Shown here piece after piece: positions 27,613 to 37,310 of a stretch of 59,572 bases of DNA. Source of the stretch: Atopobiaceae bacterium. Its GTDB lineage: Bacteria > Actinomycetota > Coriobacteriia > Coriobacteriales > Atopobiaceae. The notes below the pieces were generated by a model. It ran no database searches, had not been told where the DNA came from, and worked only from the letters and a program-made list of their open reading frames with translations. The translations under genes were made by a program, and so were the position numbers. Where the stretch lies: the NCBI GenBank assembly GCA_017459605.1, contig JAFUCQ010000011.1:1-59572 (forward strand), in the 5' to 3' direction. Position 1 is the stretch's first letter. Each line of letters opens with the position of its first letter.

Positions 27613-27812
27613 TTGCGTTCTAAAAACTCAGTTTCATGTTCGAAATTCCCCTCCGTGGACGGTTTTTGAGGCAACTTTTCCCACCAGCGCCATAGAGCAC
27701 CCCTCAAAAGCGCAGGTCACAGATACCGCGTTTCAGACCCCGTAAAATCTGAGACCAAAAAACCGTCCACAGAGGGGATTTTCAGACATGAAACGCTCAA
27801 TTTACAACGCAA
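27613..27812. repeat. 200-bp inverted-repeat element, copy 1 (MITE-like)
   Basis: Starts TTGCGTTCTAAA and ends TTTACAACGCAA. The outer ~60 bases on each side are imperfect inverse repeats, including CCGTGGACGGTTTTT and its complement. It is almost identical (two differences seen) to 44561-44760, in the same orientation. Fifteen bases to the left (GTCCCTTAATAAGTT) are also shared, so the true left edge may be 27598. It has no coding capacity. The near-identity implies recent movement, copying or gene conversion. Confidence 0.8.
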
Positions 27813-28089
27813 TAGCGTCTCCGTGGGGCAGATGTCCGTTAATTTAAATGCGATGTGGGACTTTTACCTGTATCAGAGTTCACATCAGAGCCTCACCCAC
27901 AGCCAGTTTACAGAACGAGACTCAGCACGCACAACAGAACCCCGTGCTCAGCGTGCAACAGACTCTCACCAACTGGCCGTCCATGGATATTGTGCACATG
28001 TTGTGACAAATAACACGTGTTTTATGAACGAGCGCCCCTCTGAGCGCCACGCCACGCGCGTTCTTTGGTAGAGTGTCTGTGAGCGCGCC
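27813..28089. other. Intergenic stretch before the SRP RNA
   Basis: No supported gene. A perfect palindrome AACACGTGTT lies at about 28012-28021, and TAGAGT near 28070 could be a -10 for the SRP RNA. An 82-residue frame here lacks any recognisable feature. Confidence 0.3.
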
Positions 28090-28172
28090 GTGCGGGTGCG
28101 GGCGACACCATGTTCCGAACCTGGTCAGGGTCGGAAGGCAGCAGCCATAAGGAGCCTCTGGTGGGCGCCCGT
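28090..28172 (+). ncRNA. ffs: Small signal recognition particle RNA (4.5S type)
   Basis: The conserved apical hairpin is unmistakable: GAACCTGGTCAGG, then GGAAGGCAGCAGCC. The flanks pair as the long SRP helix (CGGGTGCGGGCGACACCA with TGGTGGGCGCCCG), giving about 80-90 bases. It binds Ffh and targets ribosomes to the membrane. SRP RNA near dnaX-ybaB-recR is a common Gram-positive arrangement. Ends are estimated from the helix. Confidence 0.9.
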
Positions 28173-28214
28173 TCCCGCTCGACGCGCTTATCTGTTCACA
28201 AACGACGGGATACC

Positions 28215-28856
28215 ATGGGCTTTATTAACTTCATCGTAGAACTCCTCAAAGACCCACGTGCCGCCATTGCAAGTTGGATCGCAGCAGGACCACTTGCCGC
28301 GTACGGCTTTGTTTTCCTCATCATTTTTATCGAGACAGGTGTGGTGTTTTTCCCATTCCTGCCGGGCGATTCACTCCTGTTTGCCAGCGGTTTTTTCGCG
28401 CAGGGTGGAGGCTTCAACATTTATGTCCTGCTCGGCATTGCATGGTGCGCAGCCATTTTGGGCGACCAGTGTAACTTTGCCATCGGACACTTTTTTGGGC
28501 AGAAGATTATCCACTCAGGCAAGGTCAAGGCAATGACGCCTGAGCGCATCGCAAAAAGCGAGGCTTTTCTCGACAAGTGGGGAAAGCTCGCCATCTTCTT
28601 GGGTCGCTTTTTCCCATTCATCCGTACCTTTGTGCCGTTTTTGGCGGGCATGGGTGGCATGAAGTGGCACAGCTTTGTGGTGTTCAACATTTTGGGCGGC
28701 ATTACGTGGTCGACCCTGTTCATCCTTCTCGGATACTTCTTTGGAGGTATTCCCTTTGTGCAAGAACACTTTGAGCTGCTCATTGTTGCAATCGTGGCGG
28801 TCTCGCTCATACCTACGGTCGTGGGCCTTGTGAGAAGCAGAATCAAAAAAGCGTAA
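28215..28856 (+). CDS. DedA-family membrane protein
   Basis: A 213-residue polytopic protein. The ATG at 28215 is chosen because the longer frame would run through the SRP RNA. Family features are present: the re-entrant E-x-G motif in FIETGVVFFPFLPGDSLLF and the second-half GRFFPFIRTFVPFLAGMGGM, whose FxRFxPxxR-like core is essential in characterised DedA proteins. DedA proteins act in membrane homeostasis, and some translocate polyprenyl phosphate or phospholipid. Four to six hydrophobic segments are visible. It lies between the SRP RNA and dnaX. Confidence 0.9.
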   Translation: MGFINFIVELLKDPRAAIASWIAAGPLAAYGFVFLIIFIETGVVFFPFLPGDSLLFASGFFAQGGGFNIYVLLGIAWCAAILGDQCNFAIGHFFGQKIIHSGKVKAMTPERIAKSEAFLDKWGKLAIFLGRFFPFIRTFVPFLAGMGGMKWHSFVVFNILGGITWSTLFILLGYFFGGIPFVQEHFELLIVAIVAVSLIPTVVGLVRSRIKKA

Positions 28857-28985
28857 GCCACTTCCTGCCATAAGTCGGCTCCTGCGCTCGCATACAAGTC
28901 CGCATGCAATATACTTGAGTAAGCGCGCCGGCCACCTGCACAGGCGTGCTCATCCAATATGACATTTTCCAAGCACGGAGGCATT

Positions 28986-31685
28986 ATGGAGTCGCTCTAT
29001 CGCCTGTATCGTCCGCAAACTTTTGGCGACGTTGTTGGTCAGACGCACGTCGTTGACACGCTCTCACGAGCGGTTACAGAAAAGCGCGTAGGGCATGCGT
29101 ATTTGTTCAGTGGCCCCCGCGGAACAGGCAAAACTACGATGGCGCGTATCTTGGCAAAGGCGCTCATGTGCTCCTGTGGTGAGGGTCAGCTTCCTGATGG
29201 CAGCTGTGAGCAGTGCACCAAGATTGCCGACGGAACCCACCCCGACGTCTACGAGCTCGACGCCGCAAGTAGAACAGGCGTAGACAACGTACGCGAAGAG
29301 ATTATCAATAGCGTGGCATTTGCGCCTATAGAGGGCAGGCCCAAGGTCTACCTCATCGACGAGGTTCACATGCTCACAACCTCAGCGTTTAATGCCCTGC
29401 TCAAGACCCTCGAGGAACCTCCTGCGCACGTAGTGTTTATTCTGTGCACCACCGATCCGCAAAAGATTATGCCCACCATTCTGTCGCGCGTGCAGCGCTT
29501 CGACTTCCATGCGATTTCTGCGTCTGACATGCGTGAACGCCTTGCTTATGTGTGCGAGCGCGAAGGGTTTAGCTACGAAGATGGCGTGCTCGACCTGATT
29601 TGCGAGCATGCCCGCGGCGGCATGCGCGATGCCCTCAACGACCTCGAGCAGCTGTCGGTATTTTGCGACAGGGCAATCACGGTCGACGCTGTCCGAGACA
29701 TGCTGGGCGAGCTCCCGGCTACCCGCGTCGATGCCATAATGGATGCCTTGGCACGACGAGATGTGGCAACTATGTTTGGTGCTTTGGCGGCGCTTGTGGC
29801 TGAGGGATACGACCTATCGCAGCTTGCAAAAACACTCGCTCAACGCACGCGCGACCTGCTTGTGCTTAGCATGGGCGGAACCCTCCTAGAAAGCGACGAG
29901 ATGAGTGCTGAAGAGACGGCGCGGTTGTCCGCACAAGCGCAGGCGTTTGGTACAGCTGCGCGACTGTCTCGTACGCTCGAGATACTCGGCGATTGCATGC
30001 AGGTGCTAAAAACGTCGACTAACCAGCGCCTTGATCTGGAGATTGCGCTGACCCGCGCAGCACGTCCAGACTCGGAGCTGACGCTTGCAGCGCTTGCCGA
30101 GAGAATCGCTGAGCTTGAAGCTCGTGTGTCATCGCCTCCCGTTGCTGCAGTTGCAGCTCCGTCGGCTCCCGCTGCTGCAGTCGCTGCTCCGTCGTCCACA
30201 CCCACCGCTGCCCCGGTTCCATCCACACCCACCGCTGCTCTGGCGCCATCCACACCTGCGTCACCTGCGCCACCCGCGCCAACGCCGGCGTCCACATCCG
30301 CTGCATCAGCAACACCATCGACACCTGCGCCACCTGCGCCAACGCCTGAATCCCCAGCCGCTGCTCCGGTTCCATCCACACCTGCGTCACCGGCGCCACC
30401 CGCGCCAACGCCTGAATCCCCAGCCGACCCCGTTCAAGCTTCTGTGCCAGCACCCCTGCGCGACGCAGCTGAGATCTCTCGGGCGTGGACCAATGTGGTT
30501 ACTGACATGGCTCAGCAGCATCCCTCCAAGGGAACCTTGCTCATTGGCTCGCACGCCTCTGCAACCTCAGACGACGAGCTTGCAATCGAGCTGCCTGCTG
30601 GCAATGCCTTTGTTGTACACATGGTCGACAAACCTGACTATCGAGAAACACTCATGAGTTTTGTGAGACCAGTTTTTGGCAACCGTGAGTTGCGCTTCAA
30701 GGTTGCTCAGACCAATCAGCCTTCGCACAGTTCGGAGGCGACTCAACAGGTAGCGCCAGCACCTGTTCAAACTTCAGCTCCACAACAAGCAGGACACCCT
30801 CAGCTTGAGTTGCCAACGCAACAACAAGCTCAACCAGAGACTCAGCCAATCCCGCAGGCTGCACAGACTCCTCAAGCCCCGCAGGTTGCTCAAGCTCCTC
30901 AGGCCGTACAAGCCCAGCAGGCAGTCCAAGCCCCGCAGATTCAAGCCCCGCAGGCAGTCCAAGCACAGCAGATTCAGACGCCGCAGGGGGTTCAAACCCC
31001 GCAGGTTCAAACGCCACAGGCTTCTCAGGCTCTGCAGACTCATGAAATCCCGCTGGCTCAAGCCATGCAGACCACTCAAGTCCCAGAATCCAATCCATAT
31101 TCCTCTCAGAATTTTACACACAGCCAGCCCGACACCCCCGACTACTACGACGTAGGAGATGCTGGTTACTACGATGACGAGGGCGTCCCTGTCGACTACT
31201 ACGGCGACGAGAGTCTTGACTATCCCGATGAGAAAACACCCGATTCATACAACACCGAGCTTCCAGCTGTGCCAAGCTCCCAAAACTTGCCATTTGATGA
31301 TGAGAGTACGGCCCAAGCGGTTGCTTCCTCAGTTCAACCTACAAGTTCCGTTCCAGCTGCAGCACCCACGCCTGCAGTGCCTGCACCCGCAGCACCAGCA
31401 GCCTCAACACCGCCCGCCGCAGCCGCACCCACGCCCTCAGCTCCAGAAACACCCGTTTCCGCAGCATCTGCGCCAGAGACAGCTCCTGTCTTCGCCCCCA
31501 CTGAAACTGCTCCCGCCGCAGGCACTCCCGCTCAATCCACCCCAGTCCCCAGCCCAGCAGCAGAAGCGGGCAGCAGCTCGCCCATCTCCGAAAAGCTCAA
31601 AAGGGATCTCGACGAGGTATTTCACGGAGCAGCAATTCGTTATATTCCACCAGAAGAAGCATCTTCGTCAGATGAGCACTCATAA
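28986..31685 (+). CDS. dnaX: DNA polymerase III subunit gamma/tau
   Basis: An 899-residue clamp-loader subunit. The ATG at 28986 follows CGGAGG. Residues 1-365 are the conserved ATPase and collar: Walker A GPRGTGKTT, zinc-binding Cys cluster (CSCGEG...CEQC), Walker B LIDEVH, sensor and Arg-finger region LSRVQRFDF. After that comes a Pro/Ala/Ser/Thr tandem-repeat linker (about 380-480), a small conserved domain (about 485-575), a Gln/Pro/Ala-rich run (QAPQAVQ units, about 590-690), an acidic Tyr/Asp-rich segment, another Ala/Pro linker and a short conserved C-terminus ending near RYIPPEEASSS. The low-complexity content is far above most DnaX proteins. It sits upstream of ybaB and recR in the usual order. 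Confidence 0.95.
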   Translation: MESLYRLYRPQTFGDVVGQTHVVDTLSRAVTEKRVGHAYLFSGPRGTGKTTMARILAKALMCSCGEGQLPDGSCEQCTKIADGTHPDVYELDAASRTGVDNVREEIINSVAFAPIEGRPKVYLIDEVHMLTTSAFNALLKTLEEPPAHVVFILCTTDPQKIMPTILSRVQRFDFHAISASDMRERLAYVCEREGFSYEDGVLDLICEHARGGMRDALNDLEQLSVFCDRAITVDAVRDMLGELPATRVDAIMDALARRDVATMFGALAALVAEGYDLSQLAKTLAQRTRDLLVLSMGGTLLESDEMSAEETARLSAQAQAFGTAARLSRTLEILGDCMQVLKTSTNQRLDLEIALTRAARPDSELTLAALAERIAELEARVSSPPVAAVAAPSAPAAAVAAPSSTPTAAPVPSTPTAALAPSTPASPAPPAPTPASTSAASATPSTPAPPAPTPESPAAAPVPSTPASPAPPAPTPESPADPVQASVPAPLRDAAEISRAWTNVVTDMAQQHPSKGTLLIGSHASATSDDELAIELPAGNAFVVHMVDKPDYRETLMSFVRPVFGNRELRFKVAQTNQPSHSSEATQQVAPAPVQTSAPQQAGHPQLELPTQQQAQPETQPIPQAAQTPQAPQVAQAPQAVQAQQAVQAPQIQAPQAVQAQQIQTPQGVQTPQVQTPQASQALQTHEIPLAQAMQTTQVPESNPYSSQNFTHSQPDTPDYYDVGDAGYYDDEGVPVDYYGDESLDYPDEKTPDSYNTELPAVPSSQNLPFDDESTAQAVASSVQPTSSVPAAAPTPAVPAPAAPAASTPPAAAAPTPSAPETPVSAASAPETAPVFAPTETAPAAGTPAQSTPVPSPAAEAGSSSPISEKLKRDLDEVFHGAAIRYIPPEEASSSDEHS

Positions 31686-31807
31686 ACGAAAGAACCAAAA
31701 GCTCTGCACAGCACAGAAGCGCTAAATATCCTAGAATGCAAACGTCAAACGTTGACCCAACCAAACTTCTCGCGTCGCATGAGGCGCAATCAACAACGGA
31801 GGTAGTC

Positions 31808-32125
31808 ATGGCACAGATGAACATGCAACAAATGATGAAACAGGCCCGCAAGATGCAAGAGCAGCTCCTCGCCGCTCAAGATAAGCTCAAAGATGTTGAA
31901 GTGAGCTCGTCGGCAGGCGGTGGCATGGTTAAGGTGACTGCTACGGCAGATATGCAGATTACCTCGGTCAAGATTGACCCCGAAGCCGTTGACCCCGACG
32001 ACGTCGAGCTTCTCGAGGACATGATTGTCGCCACCATCAACGATGCTCTCAATTCTGCACAGGACGTCGCCAACCAGCAGATGAGCTCGCTCACTGGTGG
32101 AATGAACATTCCGGGTCTGTTCTAA
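31808..32125 (+). CDS. ybaB: YbaB/EbfC-family nucleoid-associated protein
   Basis: A 105-residue DNA-binding protein. The ATG at 31808 (GGAGGTAGTC upstream) is chosen; the upstream frame from 31736 is not conserved in character. The typical start NMQQMMKQARKMQEQL, the middle GGGMVKVTATADMQI and the C-terminal amphipathic helix are all present. YbaB dimers bind DNA and are usually encoded between dnaX and recR, as here. Confidence 0.95.
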   Translation: MAQMNMQQMMKQARKMQEQLLAAQDKLKDVEVSSSAGGGMVKVTATADMQITSVKIDPEAVDPDDVELLEDMIVATINDALNSAQDVANQQMSSLTGGMNIPGLF

Positions 32126-32179
32126 GACAGCTCTGCAGTTCAGCTAGCTCACACAAGACTCACGCGAGAACCCTTAACG

Positions 32180-32791
32180 ATGGAACATTCACTTTCCAAT
32201 GATGGTCGTGCCCTGCAACGACTGCTCGACGAACTTGGCAGACTGCCCGGCATTGGTCCCAAAAGTGCGCAACGCATCGCATACTACATCCTTGGGCAGG
32301 ATGCTGAGGAAGCGCGCCGGCTTGCCCAAGCACTGCTCGACGTCAAAAGTCAGGTGCACTTTTGCCCGGACTGCTTCAGTTACGCCACACGCGAGCGTTG
32401 CGACGTGTGTGAGGACAACTCACGTGACCGCAGCATGATTTGCGTGGTGTCCGAACCCCGCGATGTAACAGCAATCGAACGAACGGGCAGCTATCACGGC
32501 CTGTACCATGTGCTCGGTGGCGTGATTTCGCCCATGGAGCGTATTGGCCCTGAGCAGCTTCATATCAGAGAGCTGCTTGGTCGGCTTGCGGAATCCGAGG
32601 TGAGCGAGGTTATCCTCGCCACCAACGCCGATGTCGAAGGTGAGGCCACGGCCACGTATTTGTCACGCACGATAAAACCGCTTGGGCTAACCGTCACGCG
32701 TCTGGCAAGTGGACTTCCCGTGGGCGGCGAGCTTGAATACGCAGATGAGGTCACGCTTGGGCGTGCCATCGAAGCGAGACGAGCGGTCTAG
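32180..32791 (+). CDS. recR: Recombination mediator RecR
   Basis: A 203-residue protein with the expected order: helix-hairpin-helix ([15 protein letters not shown]), C4 zinc finger (CPDC...CDVC), Toprim domain ([30 protein letters not shown]) and the Walker-B-like C-terminal strand ([25 protein letters not shown]). With RecF/RecO it loads RecA at gaps. It is the third gene of the dnaX-ybaB-recR group. Confidence 0.97.
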   Translation: MEHSLSNDGRALQRLLDELGRLPGIGPKSAQRIAYYILGQDAEEARRLAQALLDVKSQVHFCPDCFSYATRERCDVCEDNSRDRSMICVVSEPRDVTAIERTGSYHGLYHVLGGVISPMERIGPEQLHIRELLGRLAESEVSEVILATNADVEGEATATYLSRTIKPLGLTVTRLASGLPVGGELEYADEVTLGRAIEARRAV

Positions 32792-32950
32792 CTAACATGT
32801 AAAGCGCGTGTACTCTTTTCTTGAGTGTATTTTCAGGATGCTCCAAACGTATTATTAAAGTGAGTTAGACGGGCGTCGCGATGACGCAGATGCCCCCAAG
32901 ATTCAACGCCGAGCAGGCAAAACAGGTGATAGAAAGGCGCGGCTGATTTC

Positions 32951-33724
32951 ATGGCGGCACATATGGGTGGCACACAAAACACAGCAAACAAGTCTGAGAG
33001 GCCGTCGATTGTCTCGTCAGAAAGTCCTCAGCCGGTCCATGTAGATCCGTCAACTGGTCCTTTCGAGAAGCTCAAGGCGGGTGAAGGAGCGCTTATTACC
33101 ACGCGAGCTAACCATGCAGAAGGTGCTGAGGCCGCTCTCGGAAAGCATGGGGGAAAAGGTGCTTCTAAAAGGCTGTCAGGTGCGCATAAACCCCAAGTTG
33201 AAGCGAACAGGCCCAAGATAAAGACGGATAAGCGGATAATCGCAGGGCTTACAGTAGCTGCGCTTGCGGTAATTGCAGCTCTTGGATTTGTGTTTTGGCG
33301 AGCCATGGGCTCGACAGGTGCCGCCACACCAGAGACCTCCATTGTTGAGCAGGCTGCAATCGATCCGAGCGAGTCCTTCAACTACGGTGGCTATGACTAT
33401 GCGTTAACGCAGGTAAATGGTGCAAAGCATGCGCTTACCCGCACGGCTTCGGGGGCAAGTGAGCCACTAGTGTTGATGGAACTTGAAGGAACGCCTGTTG
33501 CAATGATTCTCTACAAAGGGGCGTTTTTGATTCCGGAGAATCTCGAGAACTCGTGGGATGTTATGGCCTATACCTTAGGCGACGGATCAATGCCATCGCG
33601 CTTAGTGGACTCTACTGGTTCGGACTTTGTAGGCACAGGCATGTTGGTTTCTGCTGAGCTTGAAGGCAACCGACTGGTTTTGGTAGATGACCAATCTCGT
33701 ACCGTTACAACTCCCCTTGATTAG
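32951..33724 (+). CDS. Single-pass membrane protein of unknown function
   Basis: A 257-residue protein with a hydrophilic, probably cytoplasmic N-terminus (1-95), one membrane helix (about 98-116) and an extracytoplasmic C-terminal domain (about 130-257) of beta character, beginning near FNYGGYDYALTQV. I do not recognise it. The start follows GAAAGGCGCGGC. It may be transcribed after recR but lies 160 bases downstream. Confidence 0.65.
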   Translation: MAAHMGGTQNTANKSERPSIVSSESPQPVHVDPSTGPFEKLKAGEGALITTRANHAEGAEAALGKHGGKGASKRLSGAHKPQVEANRPKIKTDKRIIAGLTVAALAVIAALGFVFWRAMGSTGAATPETSIVEQAAIDPSESFNYGGYDYALTQVNGAKHALTRTASGASEPLVLMELEGTPVAMILYKGAFLIPENLENSWDVMAYTLGDGSMPSRLVDSTGSDFVGTGMLVSAELEGNRLVLVDDQSRTVTTPLD

Positions 33725-33921
33725 ATGAGGCTCACGTCTGGATTACTAGTCGCATAACCTCGCGTTTCTTTGTGCGGCTTGAGATGGCAAACTTACATGT
33801 TGAGCTAGAGCAAATTATCACTTCTGGTTAATGCAAAACTCGTGATGCGAGTTGGCAGCAAAACTCGCATCTGGTGCTGACGACAAATCTAGCCCAGAGT
33901 GACATGAAAATCAGCACTGCA
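33725..33921. other. Intergenic, nothing recognised
   Basis: Contains short AACTCG-type direct repeats (33837-33870) but no gene or clear terminator. Confidence 0.25.
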
Positions 33922-34073
33922 TGACACTTTTTTACGATTTTCTGCGTTTTGGGGGTGCGGTTTTGCTACCCGGGAAACACAGCACTCACGAAACTACAGG
34001 TAGATATGAGTCCTTTAATAGGAGCAACTCCAGAAGCCCTTTCCAATCCACTGAAAAACGTAAAAAAGTGTCA
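33922..34073. repeat. 152-bp inverted-repeat element, copy 2 (MITE-like)
   Basis: Same length and same terminal repeats (TGACACTTTTTTACGATTTT and its inverse) as 8295-8446. The central part has diverged except for CCCGGGAAACACAGCACT. It lies about 190 bases upstream of the tRNA-Asp gene. Confidence 0.7.
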
Positions 34074-34217
34074 TCCAGAGCTCATTTTAGTGTCATAAAT
34101 CCAACGGAGGTAGGCTTTCGATGCTAACGAAAGAGGGTTCACACGGACTTAAACACAACCAGCGACTCAATCGAGCCTCAACAAAACCTCAATTAGCCGA
34201 TATTTTCAAATAGACTA

Positions 34218-34247
34218 TAGACATTACGACCCAAAGTCGTGTATCAT
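34218..34247 (+). promoter_or_regulatory. Promoter for tRNA-Asp
   Basis: TAGACA and TATCAT are separated by 18 bases and lie 20 bases upstream of the tRNA. Confidence 0.5.
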
Positions 34248-34266
34248 TGCTCCCGCACCAAGAGAC

Positions 34267-34343
<77 letters not shown>

Positions 34344-34354
34344 CTCGCTCATTC

Positions 34355-34391
34355 TGGTCGCCCTGTTTCTTTCTCAGGGCGGCTTTTTTGT
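34355..34391 (+). terminator. Terminator of tRNA-Asp
   Basis: CGCCCTG pairs with CAGGGCG across a nine-base loop, followed by TTTTTT. Confidence 0.85.
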
Positions 34392-34593
34392 TTTGCAAGT
34401 ACGGTGGGGCTATAGGACAAAACGGTGGTGTCTGTCCCGAGCTAAAGAACAAAGCGGGCCCCAAAGGGCTCATGCGCTACGATTTTGAAGCATCACGGCA
34501 GATCATGGCCAGTGAAAAGCAGAGACTGCGTCCCCGAAGGTACACAGCCTCTGTTTACAACTACACGTTTGCAAGAGTAAGGGCAAGCACGAT

Positions 34594-35634
34594 TTACGCA
34601 GCGTGTTTTGCGCCTTGTGCGGTCAGCTCACCAACATGTGCTGGATCGTGCCTAACGTCTTCTCTGCGATCGGTGGCCTTCCGCCAGTCGTGTGTACCCT
34701 CAAAGACGTCGCCTGTGTAGGGATTTACACCAAGCTTGCGGGCACGATAGATGATATAGATGATGGCAAGTACGTTTGCTGCAAGAGCTGCTGCAGAAAC
34801 AATAGTTGCAACGTTGGGGTCGAGCGTGCTTGTGGTACGGAAGATCGACTCTTCTTGGAAATAGGGGAATACCTGTGCAAACATGCACCAAATAGCCAAC
34901 GTGTTTGCTCGGTTTTGAATCCAGCCGCCTTTGTTCCACAGCGCGTTAGCAACGGTTGGCGCCAGCAAGAGCGCAAAGCCGCAGAAGAACGAGTGGTGAG
35001 GTAGGCAGTTATACGTGTAGGCAAAGTTCCAGATGTCGTATGCAATGATGAACACCCAAGTCATGTCTGGCCACAGCATGTCCTTCTCGCCTTCAGAGGC
35101 GTACACGCTCCACCATGCCGTCATGCAAAAGATATTGATGATACCCGCGACACCATTAAAAACATTGTTCCAACCAGCAAGCTGGGTTGCTCCTTCAGAG
35201 GTAACCCAAGTTGTTTCGCCAAGCGCGAAGAAGTGATACGCACTTTCGAAGTCCGAGACAACAGCAATCAAAATGTTGATTGCCACAATCAAAAATGGAA
35301 AAGCCCTGAACCAGTGGGCTTTGCCAAGTGGTCCCCACTTGTATTTGATGGCCATAAAGCCAATGCAGCCAGTGAGTGCAGCATAGACTTTCGCATAGTG
35401 AAACCAGCTATTTTGGTACACGTGCGTGGGATTGGTGAGCGCCCATTCCCAGCCCTGTGAAACCCCAAAAGCTATAACTCCGCAGTAAATGGTCATCAAA
35501 ACAGGGAGCAAAACAAACATAATGAGGCCGCCCGCTTTCGACCTTCGAGCAAATTCGTTTGCAAGAATGAGACCAAAAAACACCATTGCCCATCCAGCCC
35601 ACTGAATAGGATCGCTAATATTCCACAAACCCAT
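34594..35634 (-). CDS. DUF5692-like polytopic membrane protein
   Basis: A 346-residue protein with about nine hydrophobic segments over residues 10-310 and a charged cytoplasmic tail. Aromatic-rich runs such as WVFIIAYDIWNFAYTYNCLPHH and YFQEESIF recall the DUF5692 family known from Coriobacteriia. The function is unknown. The ATG at 35634 follows AAAGGATGG. It lies convergent with the tRNA unit. Confidence 0.7.
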   Translation of the reverse strand: MGLWNISDPIQWAGWAMVFFGLILANEFARRSKAGGLIMFVLLPVLMTIYCGVIAFGVSQGWEWALTNPTHVYQNSWFHYAKVYAALTGCIGFMAIKYKWGPLGKAHWFRAFPFLIVAINILIAVVSDFESAYHFFALGETTWVTSEGATQLAGWNNVFNGVAGIINIFCMTAWWSVYASEGEKDMLWPDMTWVFIIAYDIWNFAYTYNCLPHHSFFCGFALLLAPTVANALWNKGGWIQNRANTLAIWCMFAQVFPYFQEESIFRTTSTLDPNVATIVSAAALAANVLAIIYIIYRARKLGVNPYTGDVFEGTHDWRKATDRREDVRHDPAHVGELTAQGAKHAA

Positions 35635-35853
35635 AACTCGCCCATCCTTTCGTTTTCACGTGTACAACAGAGCACCATAGCCCTGCTGAATTCGCCTATC
35701 CGCTCGCTCATGCCACGCGCAATAATCGCCCGTCCTGTCAGCTGTGAAGAGCTTATAGACGGCTGGAATATACCACGTGATTTGGATTACTGGCCGGGAC
35801 GTATAGCTCAAAGGGTGCAAGTTTGTCCGTCTGCGTGAGAGTTACCAAAGCGT

Positions 35854-37077
35854 TTATGCTTCTGGCGTGTTCGAGCGAGGAAGCACATGGTAGAGAAGCT
35901 CAAGAAAAGCAAAGAACGAACCCATGCCAACAAGACTGCCGTCTAAAACGTCGTCGCTGGCTGAGTCGATGAGGCTGTCAAGCAGAGGAAGCAATCCCCA
36001 GATAGCAAGCGTTGCTACCGCTGTATAGAACAACGAGTTTTGCAGGCACACCTGCCCACGGAAATTGAAAGGCATATCGCGATAATCCCAGAGTTCAAAG
36101 TTTCTATTCGCAACCATGCCGGTTCCATAGTCAATACCCGTGCATACCACGAGGTTGGCAGCAAAGCTGCCGAGAATTGCTAGGGTGGTTGCAAGCTTAG
36201 GCAGTGCAGATCCAAGCGGACTCACCGTAAGTCTGTTGTGCATCGCCTCTTTTGCAGGCAGCAAAAACAGCTCGGCCAAAACTGCTGCCGTGCCCTCAGC
36301 TGGGAAAGGAAAGAGCCACTGATCCCAGAGCATGTGATTGTTGCGATCGTATCCACCCTGAAAAACACCGTATTTGATGCCTGTACAAAAAAGCATCTCG
36401 CCCCAGTGACCCAGAATCGAAAACGGCATGTAATAGAGAGCAAGCTTGCGCACCAAAGGATACCAAGGACGAGTACTGAGGGGCTGAGAGTTACCAGCCT
36501 GTCTCAGGGCACGGGCCACACCACTTGCGCCACTCGCGCCACTCGTGCCACTTGCACGGGTCACACCACTCGCACCACTCGCGCCACTCGTGCCACTTGC
36601 ACGAGCCACGCCACTCGCGCCACTCGTGCCACTTGCACAGCTCACACCACTCGCGCCACTCGCGCCACCGCGAACAGGCAATCGACTTAAAGCGCTGTGC
36701 CTGAGCATAGCCTTTCCTGTATCAGAAGCGATAGTATGTTTCTTAAATCGCACATAGGCCGAGGCACCAACTGCAACTGCCGAGCTTGCCACATGAACAG
36801 CTGGCATAATCTTGTTGAATGCCTTTTCTTTCCATGACGAGACATCCCATGTGCGTGTTACGTATGAGCCTTTGAGTTTCTCATTGAGTGCCCCCAAGAC
36901 ACCCGTTGCAGCTACGGTTGCTGCAGCAACGGGCAGAGCCGCCTTCGAGCGTTTGGAGATAAGCCAGCCCGTAAGGGCGGTGCCCACAACACTTGCCTCT
37001 GAGCGCCAAAAACTCAAATCGTACGGAAGTTTGTCGGGGTCTGATGCTGCAGCATATGACAACCACGAAACAAGCAT
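35854..37077 (-). CDS. PF06541-like membrane protein (putative ABC-transporter type IV) with repeat insert
   Basis: A 407-residue membrane protein. The C-terminal half has two related blocks: CTGIKYGVFQ...WDQWLFPFP and CTGIDYGTGM...WDYRDMPFNFRGQVCL. The second matches the WDY-x-x-x-PFN-x-RG-x-[IV]C signature of PF06541 (CmpB-like). Between the N-terminal helices and this core (about 135-185) is a run of GASGxSGAS units, collagen-like in composition, seen in DNA as 36-42-base tandem repeats. Its function is not known. The ATG follows GGAGAGG at some distance. Confidence 0.6.
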   Translation of the reverse strand: MLVSWLSYAAASDPDKLPYDLSFWRSEASVVGTALTGWLISKRSKAALPVAAATVAATGVLGALNEKLKGSYVTRTWDVSSWKEKAFNKIMPAVHVASSAVAVGASAYVRFKKHTIASDTGKAMLRHSALSRLPVRGGASGASGVSCASGTSGASGVARASGTSGASGASGVTRASGTSGASGASGVARALRQAGNSQPLSTRPWYPLVRKLALYYMPFSILGHWGEMLFCTGIKYGVFQGGYDRNNHMLWDQWLFPFPAEGTAAVLAELFLLPAKEAMHNRLTVSPLGSALPKLATTLAILGSFAANLVVCTGIDYGTGMVANRNFELWDYRDMPFNFRGQVCLQNSLFYTAVATLAIWGLLPLLDSLIDSASDDVLDGSLVGMGSFFAFLELLYHVLPRSNTPEA

Positions 37078-37310
37078 TGTCTATCAAATCCTCTCCATTG
37101 GGGTGCAAAGGCTCGGTGCTACAGGGACTGATGGACGGGTTTTGAGCTGCTTACATGATACCCATGTTAGCTTGTGACAACCCGCATTTTTGTCTGTGTC
37201 TCGATGGGCAATGCACTCTACGGTCGCTGGATTCATGTTCATCACATCTTTACATGGCGTGCTGACAACCCATACAATGGTGAGCGTTATTCAGTCAAGG
37301 AGTTGCGATT

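Noticed and set aside
27823-28071. 82-residue plus ORF
   Set aside because: No ribosome-binding site, family or composition signal; it lies between an inverted-repeat element and the SRP RNA.
28110-28214. Longer N-terminus for the DedA protein
   Set aside because: It would be translated from within the SRP RNA, and the hydrophobic family start is at 28215.
29985-30060. Programmed frameshift for a short DnaX (gamma) form
   Set aside because: No slippery A-AAA-AAG type site with a following hairpin was found at the expected position.
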